64,000 nucleotides of DNA from Vandiemenella viatica (GCA_031002005.1 CM061919.1:224624739-224688738); one strand, 5' to 3'. Numbered from the stretch's first letter, positions 22,835 to 33,395 are shown. Translations and numbers: made by a program. Notes: a model not told the origin generated them from the letters alone.

Positions 22835-23090
22835 TTTTTTTGGTGGGGGGGCATTACGTCTTGTCGACGTAATGTCCTTGGAGGTGAGAAAAGAGAGGGG
22901 AAGGGCAAGAAACGGGAAGTACTTCGACCATCGGCTTTTGAATGGTTTGTAGGAACTATTCCAGAATTCACACCGCGATCTCTCCTACCCTGCCGGCCCT
23001 GTCTCTATAGTGAAAATTTCTTGCACTGCCAGGGCTCGAATCAGCTGAAATAGGAGGAGGGGGTGGCCTTCTCCCCTTCAAAACCGCCCG
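22835..23090 (-). mobile_element. SINE-A relative, diverged
   Basis: Read on the minus strand: a B-box-like GATTCGAGCCCTGG, then GGAATAGTTCCTACAAACC, GATGGTCGAAGTACTTCCCG, TTTCTTGCCC and CATTACGTCGAC, ending in a poly-A (poly-T on plus at 22828). The order and spacing match SINE-A with heavy change. Confidence 0.55.
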
Positions 23091-23398
23091 AGAGCGCAGG
23101 GAGCAAGGTAGCTTCGCCGGCCGTATGGACGTTACCCTGGCTCTACAGAGCTGAGCGTTCGAGAGGTGTTAGTTAGTACCGAGAAACAGTAACTCCGAAA
23201 ACACAATATCGACAAAGAGCTGTAATTACTCAATGTTGTACTCCAAGAGCAAGCTCTGGAAGTAAATATGATTCTCCTGCGAATACGATTTTATTAAAAT
23301 AGATAAAGCAAGTTACGGGTCAAGATTTACGAAGTGTATCCCAGCGTATCGCAGCAAAGGCTGCGATTATATTCACCTGTTTCAAGCACTTATTTATG

Positions 23399-23554
23399 GG
23401 AGAGAGAGAGTTTTCATCTCTTGTTGCAATAAAAACAAACGATCGAAGTAAACTTGATATTGCCAATGGTTTACTCTATGAACTTTTTAATATCCAACCA
23501 AGAAAAGGCAGTCTTGTAAAAAGAAATGCAACATCATCCTTCCCAATGATTTAA
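23399..23554 (+). pseudogene. second hAT C-terminal remnant
   Basis: Frame reads GEREFSSLVAIKTNDRSKLD, IANGLLYELFNIQPRKGSL, VKRNATSSFPMI and stop. This matches the end of another hAT family (..E..FS.LV.IKT..RSKL.I...LR.ALSNI.P.I..LV..). It differs from the copy at 21476 and belongs to a separate element. No termini were identified. It is about 50 residues of the C-terminus only. Confidence 0.7.
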
Positions 23555-23745
23555 TTTTTCTTTGATAATTTATTCAGTAATTTTAAAGTTTTTAATTTTT
23601 TTCGATTTTTCAAAAATTTAACTTTATAAGTAATAAAAACAAATGTAATTAATTTCATAATTACTTTTTTTTAGCTTTTTGTAATAAAATTGTGGCAGAA
23701 GAAAAGGAGGCGTAGGAATTTTTCTTTTAACGGAAGGAAGGCGTG

Positions 23746-23750
<5 letters not shown>

Positions 23751-23784
<34 letters not shown>
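23751..23784. repeat. (TA)n microsatellite
   Basis: Seventeen TA units in an uninterrupted run. Confidence 0.98.
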
Positions 23785-23787
<3 letters not shown>

Positions 23788-23899
23788 AAAAAAAAAGCTT
23801 TTGGTATCTCTAAGCCAAGGCTGTCAAACCAATTTTGGAGATGGTCCACAAGCTTGATTATAAGTTAGCGTTTGCTGGACACATAACACTTGCCCATAA

Positions 23900-24294
23900 G
23901 GGAGCGTGCACAAACTACGTGGCTCCGTCCAGGGGGGGGGAGGGGTGGCTGGAAGGCTACTCTGCGCTACGTGGAGGGAGGGGGGGGGGGTTCCGAGCCA
24001 GGCCACGTAGCTTTCCTTTCATAACATTTTTCACAGTTAAAATGAGGAACAGCACTCACAACAGCATGTCAATATTTATTTCCCTCAGTTAATTATCTCC
24101 ATATGTAATTTACAATAGTCTGATAAGAGAAAACAGTACAAAATGTCTTCTGGAATTAAAAGGGAAAAAAGTTACGTGCTACGTGGGGGGTGGGGGGGGA
24201 GGTAGAGGCAAAAGCCACGTAGGGCTACGTGGGGGGGGGGGGGAGGGAGGTTCACAGGACGCCAATTGGAGCTACGTGGTTTATGCACGTTCCC
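23900..24294 (+). mobile_element. Harbinger-like G-rich MITE, copy 2
   Basis: Left GGGAGCGTGCACAAACTACG and right GTGGTTTATGCACGTTCCC are inverted termini. Both sides carry TAA (23897-23899 and 24295-24297), a 3-bp duplication typical of the PIF/Harbinger superfamily. Subterminal CTACGTGG motifs abut G-runs of 8 to 14. Length about 395 bp, same family as 6037-6439. No coding capacity. Confidence 0.85.
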
Positions 24295-24355
24295 TAATTA
24301 CATTAGATATTTGAATGAAACAAAGATATAAGTAACACAGTTTAATTACAATCCA

Positions 24356-24430
24356 AAAGTAAAAACCATCAATGAGATCTTTTTTCGATTATGATCAAAA
24401 AGTAAAAACCGTCAATGAGACCTTTTGCAG
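24356..24430. repeat. 43-bp tandem duplication
   Basis: AAAGTAAAAACCATCAATGA and AAAGTAAAAACCGTCAATGA lie 43 bp apart, each followed by GA(T/C)CTTTT. Confidence 0.8.
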
Positions 24431-24500
24431 AGATTTTTGAGCTAGCGTATTCTAGACCGCTGCTGCTGGGAGGCAAATTGAAATGCGCCAGCGGGCCTGT

Positions 24501-24867
24501 GGGGGCGTCAATTAATTACGTGAGGTGTTTTTCCGGAATTCCGGACCCCTCCCCCCTCTCTCTCTCTGGTGAGACTTCGTGAGATCTGGTCCCTCTAAAA
24601 TGACGTGAGATTTTGATGGAGACCTCGTAAGTTTTTGGGACTTTCTTTTTAGGTCTCATGTTTCCAAGGTCGGTTATACCCCCCCTGAGGCTGGCCTTAG
24701 TACCAAAAAACCCCCTCAAAGTGGACTTTCGCGCCATTTGTAGACTTTTTTTCGCTCTATCATCCTACAAGAATTTCAAAATCTCACTTGAGATTTCCGT
24801 TTACCCCCCCTCCCCCCCATGGTGAGGTTTCGTGAGATTTGACCTCAAGTCATTCGTGGACGCGCCC
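24501..24867. mobile_element. TIR MITE, second family
   Basis: Left GGGGGCGTCAATTAATTACG + TGAGGT and right ACCTCAAGTCATTCGTGGAC + GCGCCC pair as imperfect inverted repeats (about 18 of 25 positions). Internal blocks GTGAGACTTCGTGAGATCTG and GTGAGGTTTCGTGAGATTTG also recur, with pyrimidine/purine runs. Target duplication unclear (TGT/TAA). Length about 367 bp. Confidence 0.6.
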
Positions 24868-25084
24868 TAAGCTAAATCCCTGTCGGGACATGTGAAGGAG
24901 TATTATTTACAGTTGGTTAAAAATTCGTTTTGATATGATTTGAGGAAAGAGATAAACACGAATTTCTAAAATCAATCACAGTTCAAGATGGAGAAAACAT
25001 ACATTTAAGGTTTGGCGACATCAATTTAATTTCATTTGTCCCAGTAATAGATCCGATTTTTTTTTTATCTACTTAACGTTTCTC

Positions 25085-25297
25085 TAACAGCGAGATCTTT
25101 AGAGACGGGAAAGGATGGGCGGCAAGGAATGGGAAGGAATTCGGTCATGGCCTTTTGAAGGAAGCATCCCGGCATTTGTCTGGAGTGATTTGGGAAACCA
25201 TGGAAAACCGAAATCTGGATGTCCGGACGGGGATTCGAACCGCCGTCCTCTCGAATGCGAGGCCAGAACGCTAGCCGTTACACCACCACGATCGGTA
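25085..25297 (-). mobile_element. SINE-A, near full length
   Basis: Plus-strand reading: GGCAAGGAATGGGAAGGAAT, GGAGTGATTTGGGAAACCAT, GGGGATTCGAACCGCC (B box complement) and ACACCACCACGATCGG at the head. The 3' tail at the left is worn. Confidence 0.85.
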
Positions 25298-26142
25298 ACA
25301 AATTCGATCTACAAACACCAATATATGTACAAAATAAATGTTGTTCACTGTAATTAAGTTTAGTGTATCAACAGGTTTAGAACCGAGCAACAAGCCATTC
25401 CTGAAATCAAACGATTCTCCAATCAGATATGAATGTTCAGTAGGAAGATTTCTGCAATCACTAGCTTTTGTTTGTGAAGCTTGCTCTGCGTTAACCATGT
25501 TCCTACATTTTTAGCTGTTCTGAAATTCAATAGCCTTCTCTGATTGCAGAGTAATGACAACTTAAGTATTACTTGTGTCAGTTTTAAGCAGCAGCAGCAG
25601 ATTTCTCCAGAGTGATTTACGAACAGCACAGGATGAATCATGCTCGTTGGTTGCGCGATAAATAATACCTCTGCAAGTGGCCCCAGTGACTGGCGGAAGA
25701 AAGACTGTAAGCTGAAACGAAAGTCAATGAGCGACAGACAACACAGGTTCTCGAGCCAGCTGATTTGCATATCGTAAACGAATTACGACGCACCTAATGG
25801 ATACCCACTTGAAGCATGGATTACAGAGTTGGTGGTGAGTCACACTTAACGATAGCGATGGTAATACTGTAAACCTCTGATTTCAATATTCCAATGAATT
25901 TTCGTGTTTTAGGAGGCTTTCGAATCGTTTCCACTACTAGCGTCACTATCCAATTTTATGTATTTGTTTCTGTCAAGTGTTTACAAGTATTTTCTTTAAG
26001 AAACAGGTTTTCTATTCCAGTTAACCTTATGTATAATTATACTGTAACAGTTAGTATTTTGTTTGCTCCACCTTTTGCCTCGATAATATCTGTAGCCAAA
26101 GCTCGTTTTGGCAGCCTTACAATATTCCAAGTAATTATGTCT
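25298..26142. other. intergenic, nothing recognised
   Basis: Minus-strand frames of 75 and 115 codons (25271-25770) and a plus-strand 99-codon frame (25894-26193) overlap without domains. The last runs into a SINE. No gene is supported. Confidence 0.35.
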
Positions 26143-26245
26143 CATTTTTTGTTTATGGCTTTACATACGCCTCGTCAACGTCGCGATAATTAGAGGTGGG
26201 AAAGAACTGGAGACAAGGAACGGAAAGGAATTCGGCCATTATTTC
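26143..26245 (-). mobile_element. SINE-A 3' fragment
   Basis: Plus-strand reading TTTATGGCTTTACATACGCC, TCGTCAACGTCG, then AATTAGAGGTGGG and GGAAAGGAATTCGGCCATT. This is the terminal third only. Confidence 0.75.
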
Positions 26246-26516
26246 TGGGGTAACATTCATTCGTGTAATAGATATTGCGCAATACATGTTCATATTGTTC
26301 CTTTCTCATTGTTCCGTCAACAGACTACAGTGATCCTATGTCCTCAACTGAAATCTCACCCCACAGCATGACTGTAACAGCTTTAACAATTTCTTTCTAT
26401 TTCTAATGATGTCATGCCCAATCACAGGTATAGTCGGTTACCATGGAGGAAGTACCTCCTACATGGGAACTTTCTTGGGAAGATGAACTGGGTGGTACCC
26501 GTTGCATACCCCAGTA

Positions 26517-27727
26517 CAGTGATCAGCTAGAACACCTATCTAATAGCCGGTATGTCCACCTTTGGCACGTATAACAGCGGCGATTCTTCTTGGCATGGAA
26601 GCAATGAGGCCTTGGTTGGTCGCTGGAGGGAGTTTGGCACCACATCTGCACACACAGGTCACCTAATTCCCGTAAATTCCGGGGTGCAGAGCGATGAGCT
26701 CTGACGCCACGTTCAATCACATTCCAGATGTGTTCAATCGGGTTCAGATCTGGCGTGTTGGAGGTCCAGCACATCAATTGCAACTCGCCACTGGGTTCCT
26801 CGAACCACTCCATGACACTCCTGGCCTTGTGACAACGCGCATTATACTGTTGAAAAATGTAATTGTCGTTATGAAATATGGTCGTCATGAAGGGGGGTAC
26901 GTGGTCTGCAACCAGTGTACGATATGCTGTACGATACTTATTGGCCGTCAAGGTGCCTTGCACTGGAACCATGGATGCCTACATCGATGTTACCCAGAGC
27001 ATAATTGAATCGCCGCCAGCTTGTCTCCGCCCCGCAGTACAGGTATCAAAGAGCGATTACCCTGGAAAACGATGGATTCTCACCCACCCATCGGCATGAT
27101 AAAGAAGATATCGGGATACTTTAGACCATGCAACTCTCTGCCACTGCGTCCAATGAAGATGGTCACGTGCCCATTTCAGTCGTAGTTGCCGATGTCGTGG
27201 TGTTAACATTGGCACAAGCATGGGTCGTCGGCTGCAGAGGCCCCATCGTTAGGAGTGTTCAGTGCACTGTTTGTTCAAACACACCTGTACTCTGCCCTGT
27301 ATTACAGTCTGATGTTAGTTCCGCCACAGTTCGCCGCCTGTCCTGTTTTACCATTCTGTCGAGCCTACGACGTCCGACATCTGTAATGAGGGGTGGCCGC
27401 CCAACCCCTCAACGTTTGGACGTGGTTTCAATTTGATTTCGCCACTTGTTGAGGACACTCACCACAGCACTCCTCGAACACCCGACAGGTCGTGCAGTTT
27501 CCGAAATTCTCGTGCCGAGCCTCTGGGGCATCACAATCTGTCCTCGGTCAAATACAGATAGATCGCGCGCCTTCCCCATTCTAAACACGGATATCACGCT
27601 CACCGATACTACATGAACCGTGCGTGTTTCTGACTAACAATCATCCCTCGCCAGGCGAAGCTGTTATCGCCTGGACGGTTTTATGTCGATAGTAGGTAGG
27701 TAGTCATAATTTTCTGGTAGATCAGTG
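26517..27727 (-). mobile_element. Tc1-like transposon
   Basis: Inverted ends CAGTGATCAGCTAGAACA (left) and the complement of CACTGATCTACCAGAAAA (right), each flanked by TA (26515-26516 and 27728-27729), define a 1211-bp element. The size and TA target are typical of Tc1. Both transposase termini are readable inside. Confidence 0.88.
26523..27603 (-). pseudogene. Tc1-type transposase, inactivated
   Basis: The N-terminus (27603 downwards) reads MGKARDLSVFDRGQIVMPQR, LGTRISETARPVGCSRSAV and VSVLNKW, a helix-turn-helix of the Tc1 type. It then breaks out of frame after ETTSKR. The C-terminal frame (26972 downwards) carries TIFHNDNYIFQQYNARCHKA, RSVMEWFEE, then WTSNTPDLNPIEHIWNVIER. The second catalytic position normally Asp in QQDNA.CH is Tyr here (QQYNARCH), while the third-acid motif DLNPIEH is kept. 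The central part with the first catalytic Asp lies in broken frames. It is catalytically dead on two counts. Confidence 0.85.
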
Positions 27728-27817
27728 TATTTGTACATACGTGTTATTGTAGGTGTGGATAACTGTGATAAATGTGTGAGTACAGTATAGAATGTTGCGC
27801 GAAATAAGAGATGAAGA

Positions 27818-28006
27818 AGGACGCGGAGTGAGGTGGGTTAGCGGTAACGCTCTGGCCTCGCATTTTGGAGGACGTGGGTTCGAATCCTCATCCGGCCATT
27901 CAGTCCTGGTTTTTCTATGGTTTCGCCAAATCACTCCAGGCGAATGCCGGGTTGCTTCGTTACCACTCCTTTCCCGGATTGCTTTCCCGCGTCTAATGAC
28001 CTCGAG

Positions 28007-28055
<49 letters not shown>
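27818..28055 (+). mobile_element. SINE-A with long poly(A)
   Basis: Head GAGGTGGGTTAGCGGTAACG and B box GGGTTCGAATCCTC. The body has TATGGTTTCGCCAAATCACT and CAGGCGAATGCCGGGTTGC, and it ends GTCTAATGACCTCGAGGC. It closes with an unbroken 47-nt A tract (28009-28055), which suggests a comparatively recent insertion or microsatellite growth. Confidence 0.85.
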
Positions 28056-28058
<3 letters not shown>

Positions 28059-28134
28059 ACGAAAAATGAAAAAACGAGAGGGAGAAATACGGTGCCGGCC
28101 CATTCACGCCTACTATTCTAAAGACACAGAAGAG

Positions 28135-28336
28135 GCTGCTGCCGGGTTTAACGTTCCCATTCGAAGGACGAATCACCGTCCACAGTGCTAAACGATGTGG
28201 TTATAAGGAATCGTGCAGAAACACCTCTCCCATCCTCCCTGCCAAGTCCTAATGGTGATAATTTGTTCCACCACATGAACTAACCTGGACACTATCACGG
28301 TGCCGAAACCAACTGAGCCAACGGGGCAGACTAATA
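28135..28336 (-). mobile_element. SINE of a different family (SINE-C)
   Basis: Minus-strand reading from 28336: CTGCCCCGTTGGCTCAGTTG (A-box-like tRNA head) and, near the far end, GGTGATTCGTCCTTCGAATG + GGAACGTTAAACCCGG. The CGTCCTTCGAATGGGA.GTTAA.CCCGG block is one I associate with insect SINEs. Confidence 0.55.
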
Positions 28337-28626
28337 TTTTTTCGGTGCGCTCGAAAAGTAGCTATGTACAGGTTGACGTCAAACGCTGTAAAGTTAGCTA
28401 ACCTTTCCTGTGGTCCTGTCGACTTGCTGGGTTATAAAGCTGTCTCATAACAGCTCTTAGGCGTACGCAAGCTGCTTACCATGTAAAATATAAAACGAAA
28501 CTCACTTCACAGCTTAAGAAATTTCCTTCTTTTCTCACTTATTTATGGTCATCCAGTTGACTTTTAAAAGTATTTATTATATCTTCTTAGGGTTTACAAT
28601 AGTTTTTTTACATACACTCATCCACA

Positions 28627-28860
28627 CAGTGGCGTAACTATACCTGTTGGAGCCTACAGCGAGTCGTCTGATGTAGCCCTCCCTCAGGCAAGATCAATTA
28701 ATTTATGGGCGACCTTTTTCTTTAGCTTTACTACAGCACAGGGCTACAATGCGAGGAGACCCTATGGCTAGGGGGCCCCTCCGTCCGGTCACCGGTGGCC
28801 CCCTCCGGCTGGGGACCCGTGGCATTTTACCCGTTCTGCCACCCTATTATTACGCCACTG
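28627..28860. mobile_element. hAT MITE, 234 bp
   Basis: Ends CAGTGGCGTAACTA and TATTACGCCACTG are a typical hAT pair. Flanking 8-mers CATCCACA and CGTTCACA agree at six of eight positions. The interior contains CCCCTCCGTCCGGTCACCGG repeats. No coding capacity. Confidence 0.85.
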
Positions 28861-29627
28861 CGTTCACATTTCCATACTTAGCAACCATGTTATGTACAAC
28901 ATCTTGCTCTGTACAATAACTCTCTTCTAAATACTACTCTCTTACAGCTCTTTCATCCTCAATACAATGTTCTAGCTATCTCTCGTTTTTACCTACTCAT
29001 TACTCGTACAATATTTTTAGTACATTCAAAACTATATTCATACTCACTGAAACACTCAGCTACCCACTTTTTTCCTTGATATTATCTTCGTACCATCTAT
29101 GCCAGAGGTCGTCTTTCTTTTAGTTGAACGATTCATTGGCTTTAAATTTAACACACAACAATTATCACCGCACTTTATTAATTAATTGTTAAATCCACGT
29201 GTAGTCCGTTCATAAGTTTGGTGATGTTCTTTATCTCACATCGTACTGTTATCGAACTAAAATTATTTTCAATGTAGATCCATCTGAAAAACAGATCTCA
29301 AGCAACGAAACTATAGAATAAGAACCTGGTCTGTCACTGTTAATGGTTCAAACATGGAACATTAAACACTAAAAAAACAGTCCACTGTACGAACATACAC
29401 GACAGTCATACACCCTCCACGTCATATACACAAGAAAGTAACATTTGCATGTGACGACATAGTAATTTGTTGATGCAGATATTTATTCATAGAAATGTCA
29501 GTCTAAACGTGTTTGCGGGAATGTATTTATTATGTTTAAGGGGTTTAAGAATTATTTGGAGTCAAAATAAAGCATTTTAGTGTTTTTAGGGTTTTTTAAT
29601 AATATTAATTGTTTGGTCTAACTAGAT
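28861..29627. other. intergenic, nothing recognised
   Basis: AT-rich, no gene or repeat seen. Confidence 0.4.
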
Positions 29628-29917
29628 CACTGGTTCCAAATTATTTTTCCCGGGTACCACTGCAAGAAAGATCTCAAACGCGCGTACCCCTAAGAACTGA
29701 AATGATAAATAAATAATTTCTGTCATCCCAGTCGAGTGCTTCTCACAACGGCAGCATTACAAAGATATAATTGACACAAACACAGTTTGTCTTAGAATAT
29801 ATTTTGATTATAATAAGTTTTGGATAATTGTTTCTTTATTCAATTATCTTAGTGATTACCCCTTGAAGGAACCTCACGTACCCCCGGAGTACACGTACCA
29901 CTAATTGGGAACCACTG
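29628..29917. mobile_element. hAT MITE, CACTGGTTCC type
   Basis: Left CACTGGTTCCAAATTATTTT plus CCCGGGTACCACTGC, right GTACCACTAATTGGGAACCA plus CTG. The inverted termini and the CGTACCCC subterminal motifs fit this common hAT group. The target duplication is weak (AACTAGAT / ATCAAGAG). Confidence 0.7.
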
Positions 29918-30759
29918 ATCAAGAGACTTCCAGAGAGTTTCATAATCGCAGCTCAATAATTGAGTATCTCTGTATCGCGGGGGCACAGGTCAGAGATGTC
30001 GCAAACCTGCGCTACGTTTAGGTTCTGAAATGGTGTAAAAATGTTTAGAAAATTAGTCTAAATTATTTCTGAAGTGCAGAGCATAAGGAACTTTTCGGGA
30101 TAACATTCAGATGTTTTTCACAATGTTTTCGAAGACGTGTAGAAATTAGTTTCGATTGGAGTATCTGTTGTGGTGTGGTGTCGGCTAAGCCGATGTGTGG
30201 CCAGAACTTGTAACATAGGAGATGAAGCTCCGATATCCTCATCCAGGCACAGCCAAATAAATTAACTAAAGTTGTTTGTAGTGGTAGTGCGAAATTTCAT
30301 GTGGTTTGTGAATATATGCCGACCAAACTATAAACTTAACGATGTGTGTTATCATTTCATAAAAGCCAACTGATAATGCTGTTGTGTCCACAACTTATTT
30401 GTTCTGCGACATGCATATACTTCCATGACTGGAGAAGGCTAAGGAAAACCACACTAGTTAAATGTCACAGGAAAAATTGCCATATAGGTGTAACTGCGTC
30501 CGGGACAGCCATCAAGCATGTCTCGCTCGCTGGTTAATGGAGCCAGTCATCAACCAGTCTGGTCGCTCCCGCTGAAGAGTAGCAATACTCGACTGGAAAG
30601 TTACATAGAGCCTGTCGGGCCTCATTACGGTCTACAGGTGTTTAACCATCGAGGCAAATGTTGGGAAGACCCCTCTTTCCGCCTAAAAAATTACGTTAAC
30701 ACCTTACATACAGGATACAATTATCTGAATACAGTCATAGGTAACAAAATAACAAAACA
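29918..30759. other. intergenic, nothing recognised
   Basis: A 125-codon plus-strand frame (30518-30895) runs into the next MITE and has no domain. No gene is supported. Confidence 0.35.
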
Positions 30760-30906
30760 CAGTGCCGGATCTGGGAGGGGGGGGAGGGGGAGGGGGCAAA
30801 CCGAAGCGCTTGCCCAGGGCGTCAAATTCAGTGGGATGGCAAAATCGTGTTTGTGGCAATCTCACACTTTTTGCACTGGTTCTGAAAGTTCCTAGATCCG
30901 CCCCTG
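30760..30906. mobile_element. hAT MITE with perfect 8-bp duplication
   Basis: Ends CAGTGCCGGATCTGGG and CCTAGATCCGCCCCTG, 147 bp. Flanks are ACAAAACA at 30752-30759 and again ACAAAACA at 30907-30914. The interior is G-rich at the left. Only 147 bp, so probably among the smallest active-style copies here. Confidence 0.9.
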
Positions 30907-30914
30907 ACAAAACA

Positions 30915-31212
30915 TACTACCTCCATAGAATAGAAAAACTCCCAAGCCAGAGAGGTAGTTTGAAAGCATGACCTCATATGGTCAGGGAGGTCTTTGCTCA
31001 ACAAAGGGATCGAAAGTTCTAAAATATATATATATATATTCATGGAGTAGAAACTAAAGAAATTATTGACACCATGAAAGTTGAGATCAGGAACTGTAGC
31101 CGTAATACCAATAACAACAACCGTGTGACTTTAAACTACGAGATTCCAAAAGGGAAAAAGCTATATTTAGAATGACCATATACCAGCTATCTATAGACAG
31201 TATCGTGTTTTT
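30915..31212. other. non-coding, nothing recognised
   Basis: Contains a short (TA)n run at 31024-31039. No gene seen. Confidence 0.4.
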
Positions 31213-32134
31213 GCAACACAATCCTGCGGTACAACCGTACAGTGTTTCAGGATTGGAATATAGTGGACATTCGAAGTCACAATATCGATCAAAAAATGTT
31301 TTAGATAGCATTTTCTGTGCTGATCAAAACTTGTTATCTTCAATTTTTGATAAAAATGAGTCCTTCAGACTTAAAAAAAATAAGAAAATGTATGGGTGAA
31401 AAACAATTTTTTTTTTTCGCGGCCCTATATCAAAGTCAAACGTTATGCAATTGGAAGTACCTATCCATTTTAATATTACGACATAAAACATTCTTGGCCA
31501 TCCTTGCCGCTTTGATCACAGGGCTTAAAGATTATAATATACTGGACATTTCAACTAAGTCCTAATATCGATACAAAAAAAGCTTTAGATAGTTTTTTTT
31601 TTGGAACGATATGACTTTATTTCGAATGTCCACTGTATTATAATCCTGAAATTGACTTATCCCCCGTAGTCAAAGCGGCAATGATACGGAAGAACGTTAT
31701 ATTAAGAGTAGGTACTTACAATTGCAAATGGTTTAACTTTAACACTTTAATATATGGGCGTGAAAATAAAAAAATAAAAATTAAATTGATTTTCACCCAC
31801 ACATTTTCTTATTTTTTTTAAGTGTGAAGGACTCATTTTTTTATATTCAAAAATTGAACAAAATAAGTTTTAGCCTTCAGTCACTAGAATGATCCTTTTA
31901 TTCTATTACACAAGTTGTATTCTAGTGACTGAAGGCTGTTTCTCATTCTACCTTTTGTCTGATTAATACAGTCACGTCAATATAGCGAATTATGGATAAA
32001 ATTAAAATAATAAGTTTTGTTCAGCACGGCAAATGCTATCTAAAGCCATTTTTTTATCGATATTATAACTTTAGTTTGAATGTCCACCATATTCCAATCC
32101 TGAACTACTGTGAACCGTAAAGACTTCATTGCAA
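31213..32134. repeat. long foldback palindrome
   Basis: The left arm (31213-31575) and right arm (31600-32134) are inverted copies of each other. AGGATTGGAATATAGTGGAC at 31248 is answered by TCCACCATATTCCAATCCTG at 32082. TTGCCGCTTTGATCACAGGG at 31505 is answered by CCCCCGTAGTCAAAGCGGCA at 31662. AGTCCTTCAGACTTAAAAAA is answered near 31830. A 60-bp block (GGATT..ATA..TGGACATT..ATCGAT..TTTAGATAG) begins and ends each arm, so it occurs four times. The right arm holds an extra insertion at 31872-32008. Arms are imperfect. No transposase is present. Confidence 0.8.
31872..32008 (+). mobile_element. 137-bp hairpin-headed insertion
   Basis: It interrupts the right arm of the foldback and is flanked by the 10-bp direct repeat AATAAGTTTT (31862-31871 and 32009-32018). 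It opens with a perfect 19-bp stem, AGCCTTCAGTCACTAGAAT (31872-31890) paired with 31919-31937, around a 28-nt loop. About 70 bp of AT-rich sequence follow. A target duplication of this length suits retroposition better than hAT or Tc1 insertion. I recognise no family. Confidence 0.65.
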
Positions 32135-32257
32135 TCATACGCCGGGTAAGTCTCCGTTCCTACGCTTTAGTATCATTTATTTAAAAACTGTTGTGATCCG
32201 TTTTGGAGACAAATTTCAAGTTACTAGGGTATTAGACAGAGATCATCTAAAATTAAT

Positions 32258-32415
32258 GGCTCGCATTCGGGAAGACTTGAATTCAAATCCCCGTCCGGGA
32301 ATCCTAATTTCGTTTTTCTACTTTTTTCCGAAATGACAACTGTAGAATACCGAGATGGTTTCTTGTCGTCAAATTCTCTCCAATGGCTTCGATCTCCATA
32401 AGGCGAAAATCCCTA
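32258..32415 (+). mobile_element. SINE-A, degenerate
   Basis: GGCTCGCATTCGGGAAGACT, ATTCAAATCCCCGTCCGGGA (B box), then a worn body and CTCTCCAATGGCTTCGATCT + AAGGCGAAAATCC at the end. Confidence 0.65.
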
Positions 32416-32459
32416 ACAAAACATAAATCTGTAAATATAAAATAAAAAAGCCTAGTCCC

Positions 32460-32760
32460 CGCCAGCGTGCCTGTGCGCGTAGATCAGCGAGGTTATAGAG
32501 GACCAAGATCTAGTCCTGATTACGGTTCCCAGACTCATCCAGGCGAACCTTGGGACGGACCCCAATCTCCACAGTTACGTTTCGCAGCCATCCTGATCTG
32601 GGTTTTCCATGGTTTTCCCGGATCACTCCAGGCTAATGCTGGGATGGTTCCTCACAATAGCCCATGGGCGCCTCCCGCCATATCCCGTATATCCCTTCCA
32701 AACCATTACCTTCCCGGATAGGTGCAATGGACCCTCCGCCACACACTTTTAGTGAATCGC
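32460..32760 (+). mobile_element. SINE-A-like variant with different head
   Basis: The block at 32587-32665 (GATCTGGGTTTTCCATGG, CGGATCACTCCAGGCTAATG, CTGGGATGGTTCC) matches the SINE-A body. The preceding 120 bp (CCCAGACTCATCCAGGCGAA..) and the tail (CCATATCCCGTATATCCC) differ. It ends near a (TAATAG)n-like stretch at 32765-32781. Possibly another SINE subfamily sharing the central module. Confidence 0.5.
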
Positions 32761-33017
32761 GGAGTAATAGTAATAGTAATAGAACGATACCATATTACTC
32801 AAATATTATAAATGCTTCGAATCTGACAAATCCGATTACATCACAGGTAGAGCACATGTCCTCCCACTCTCATAATTAGACACTGGACTCTCGCAAGCTA
32901 CGAACTGTATGAGATAAAAGTTTTAATAGTACTTGTTTAATTGTATAATATGTTGGATATTGGAGATAAATTTCAAGTTATTAGGTAACAGAATTTTTGT
33001 TAGCAGTTTTTTATTTT

Positions 33018-33224
33018 ATTTTTTGCTTATGGCTTAACTCCTCGTCAACGTAGAGGTCATTAGATGCGGGAAAGGATGGGAAGGAAGTATCCCGGCATTC
33101 GTCTGGAGTGATTTGGGCAAACCATACAAAATCCAAATCTGGATGCCCGGACGGGAATTCAAACCGGCTTCCTCCCGAATGCGAGCCAGAGTGTTACCGG
33201 TCACCCACCACACTCGGTTTTTGT
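33018..33224 (-). mobile_element. SINE-A, near full length
   Basis: Plus-strand reading: CTTATGGCTTAACTCCTCGT, GTAGAGGTCATTAGATGCGG, GGAGTGATTTGGGCAAACCA, GACGGGAATTCAAACCGG (B box region) and CACCCACCACACTCGG. Confidence 0.85.
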
Positions 33225-33395
33225 TAGCAAAAATTGTTTAAAACTGACAACTAAGAGGGTAGCCTTTACTGTTGTGAGTTTTAAACAATTCTTGTTGGAG
33301 AAATTCTATCGCCTTGGAACTAACTAGCTCCGAACATCGATATCCCGAATACATAGGTGTAGAAAAAGAATTGAAACCCAGTCTCGAATTGAATA

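Noticed and set aside
27128..27436. 102-codon plus-strand frame
   Set aside because: It is antisense to the Tc1 element at 26517-27727.
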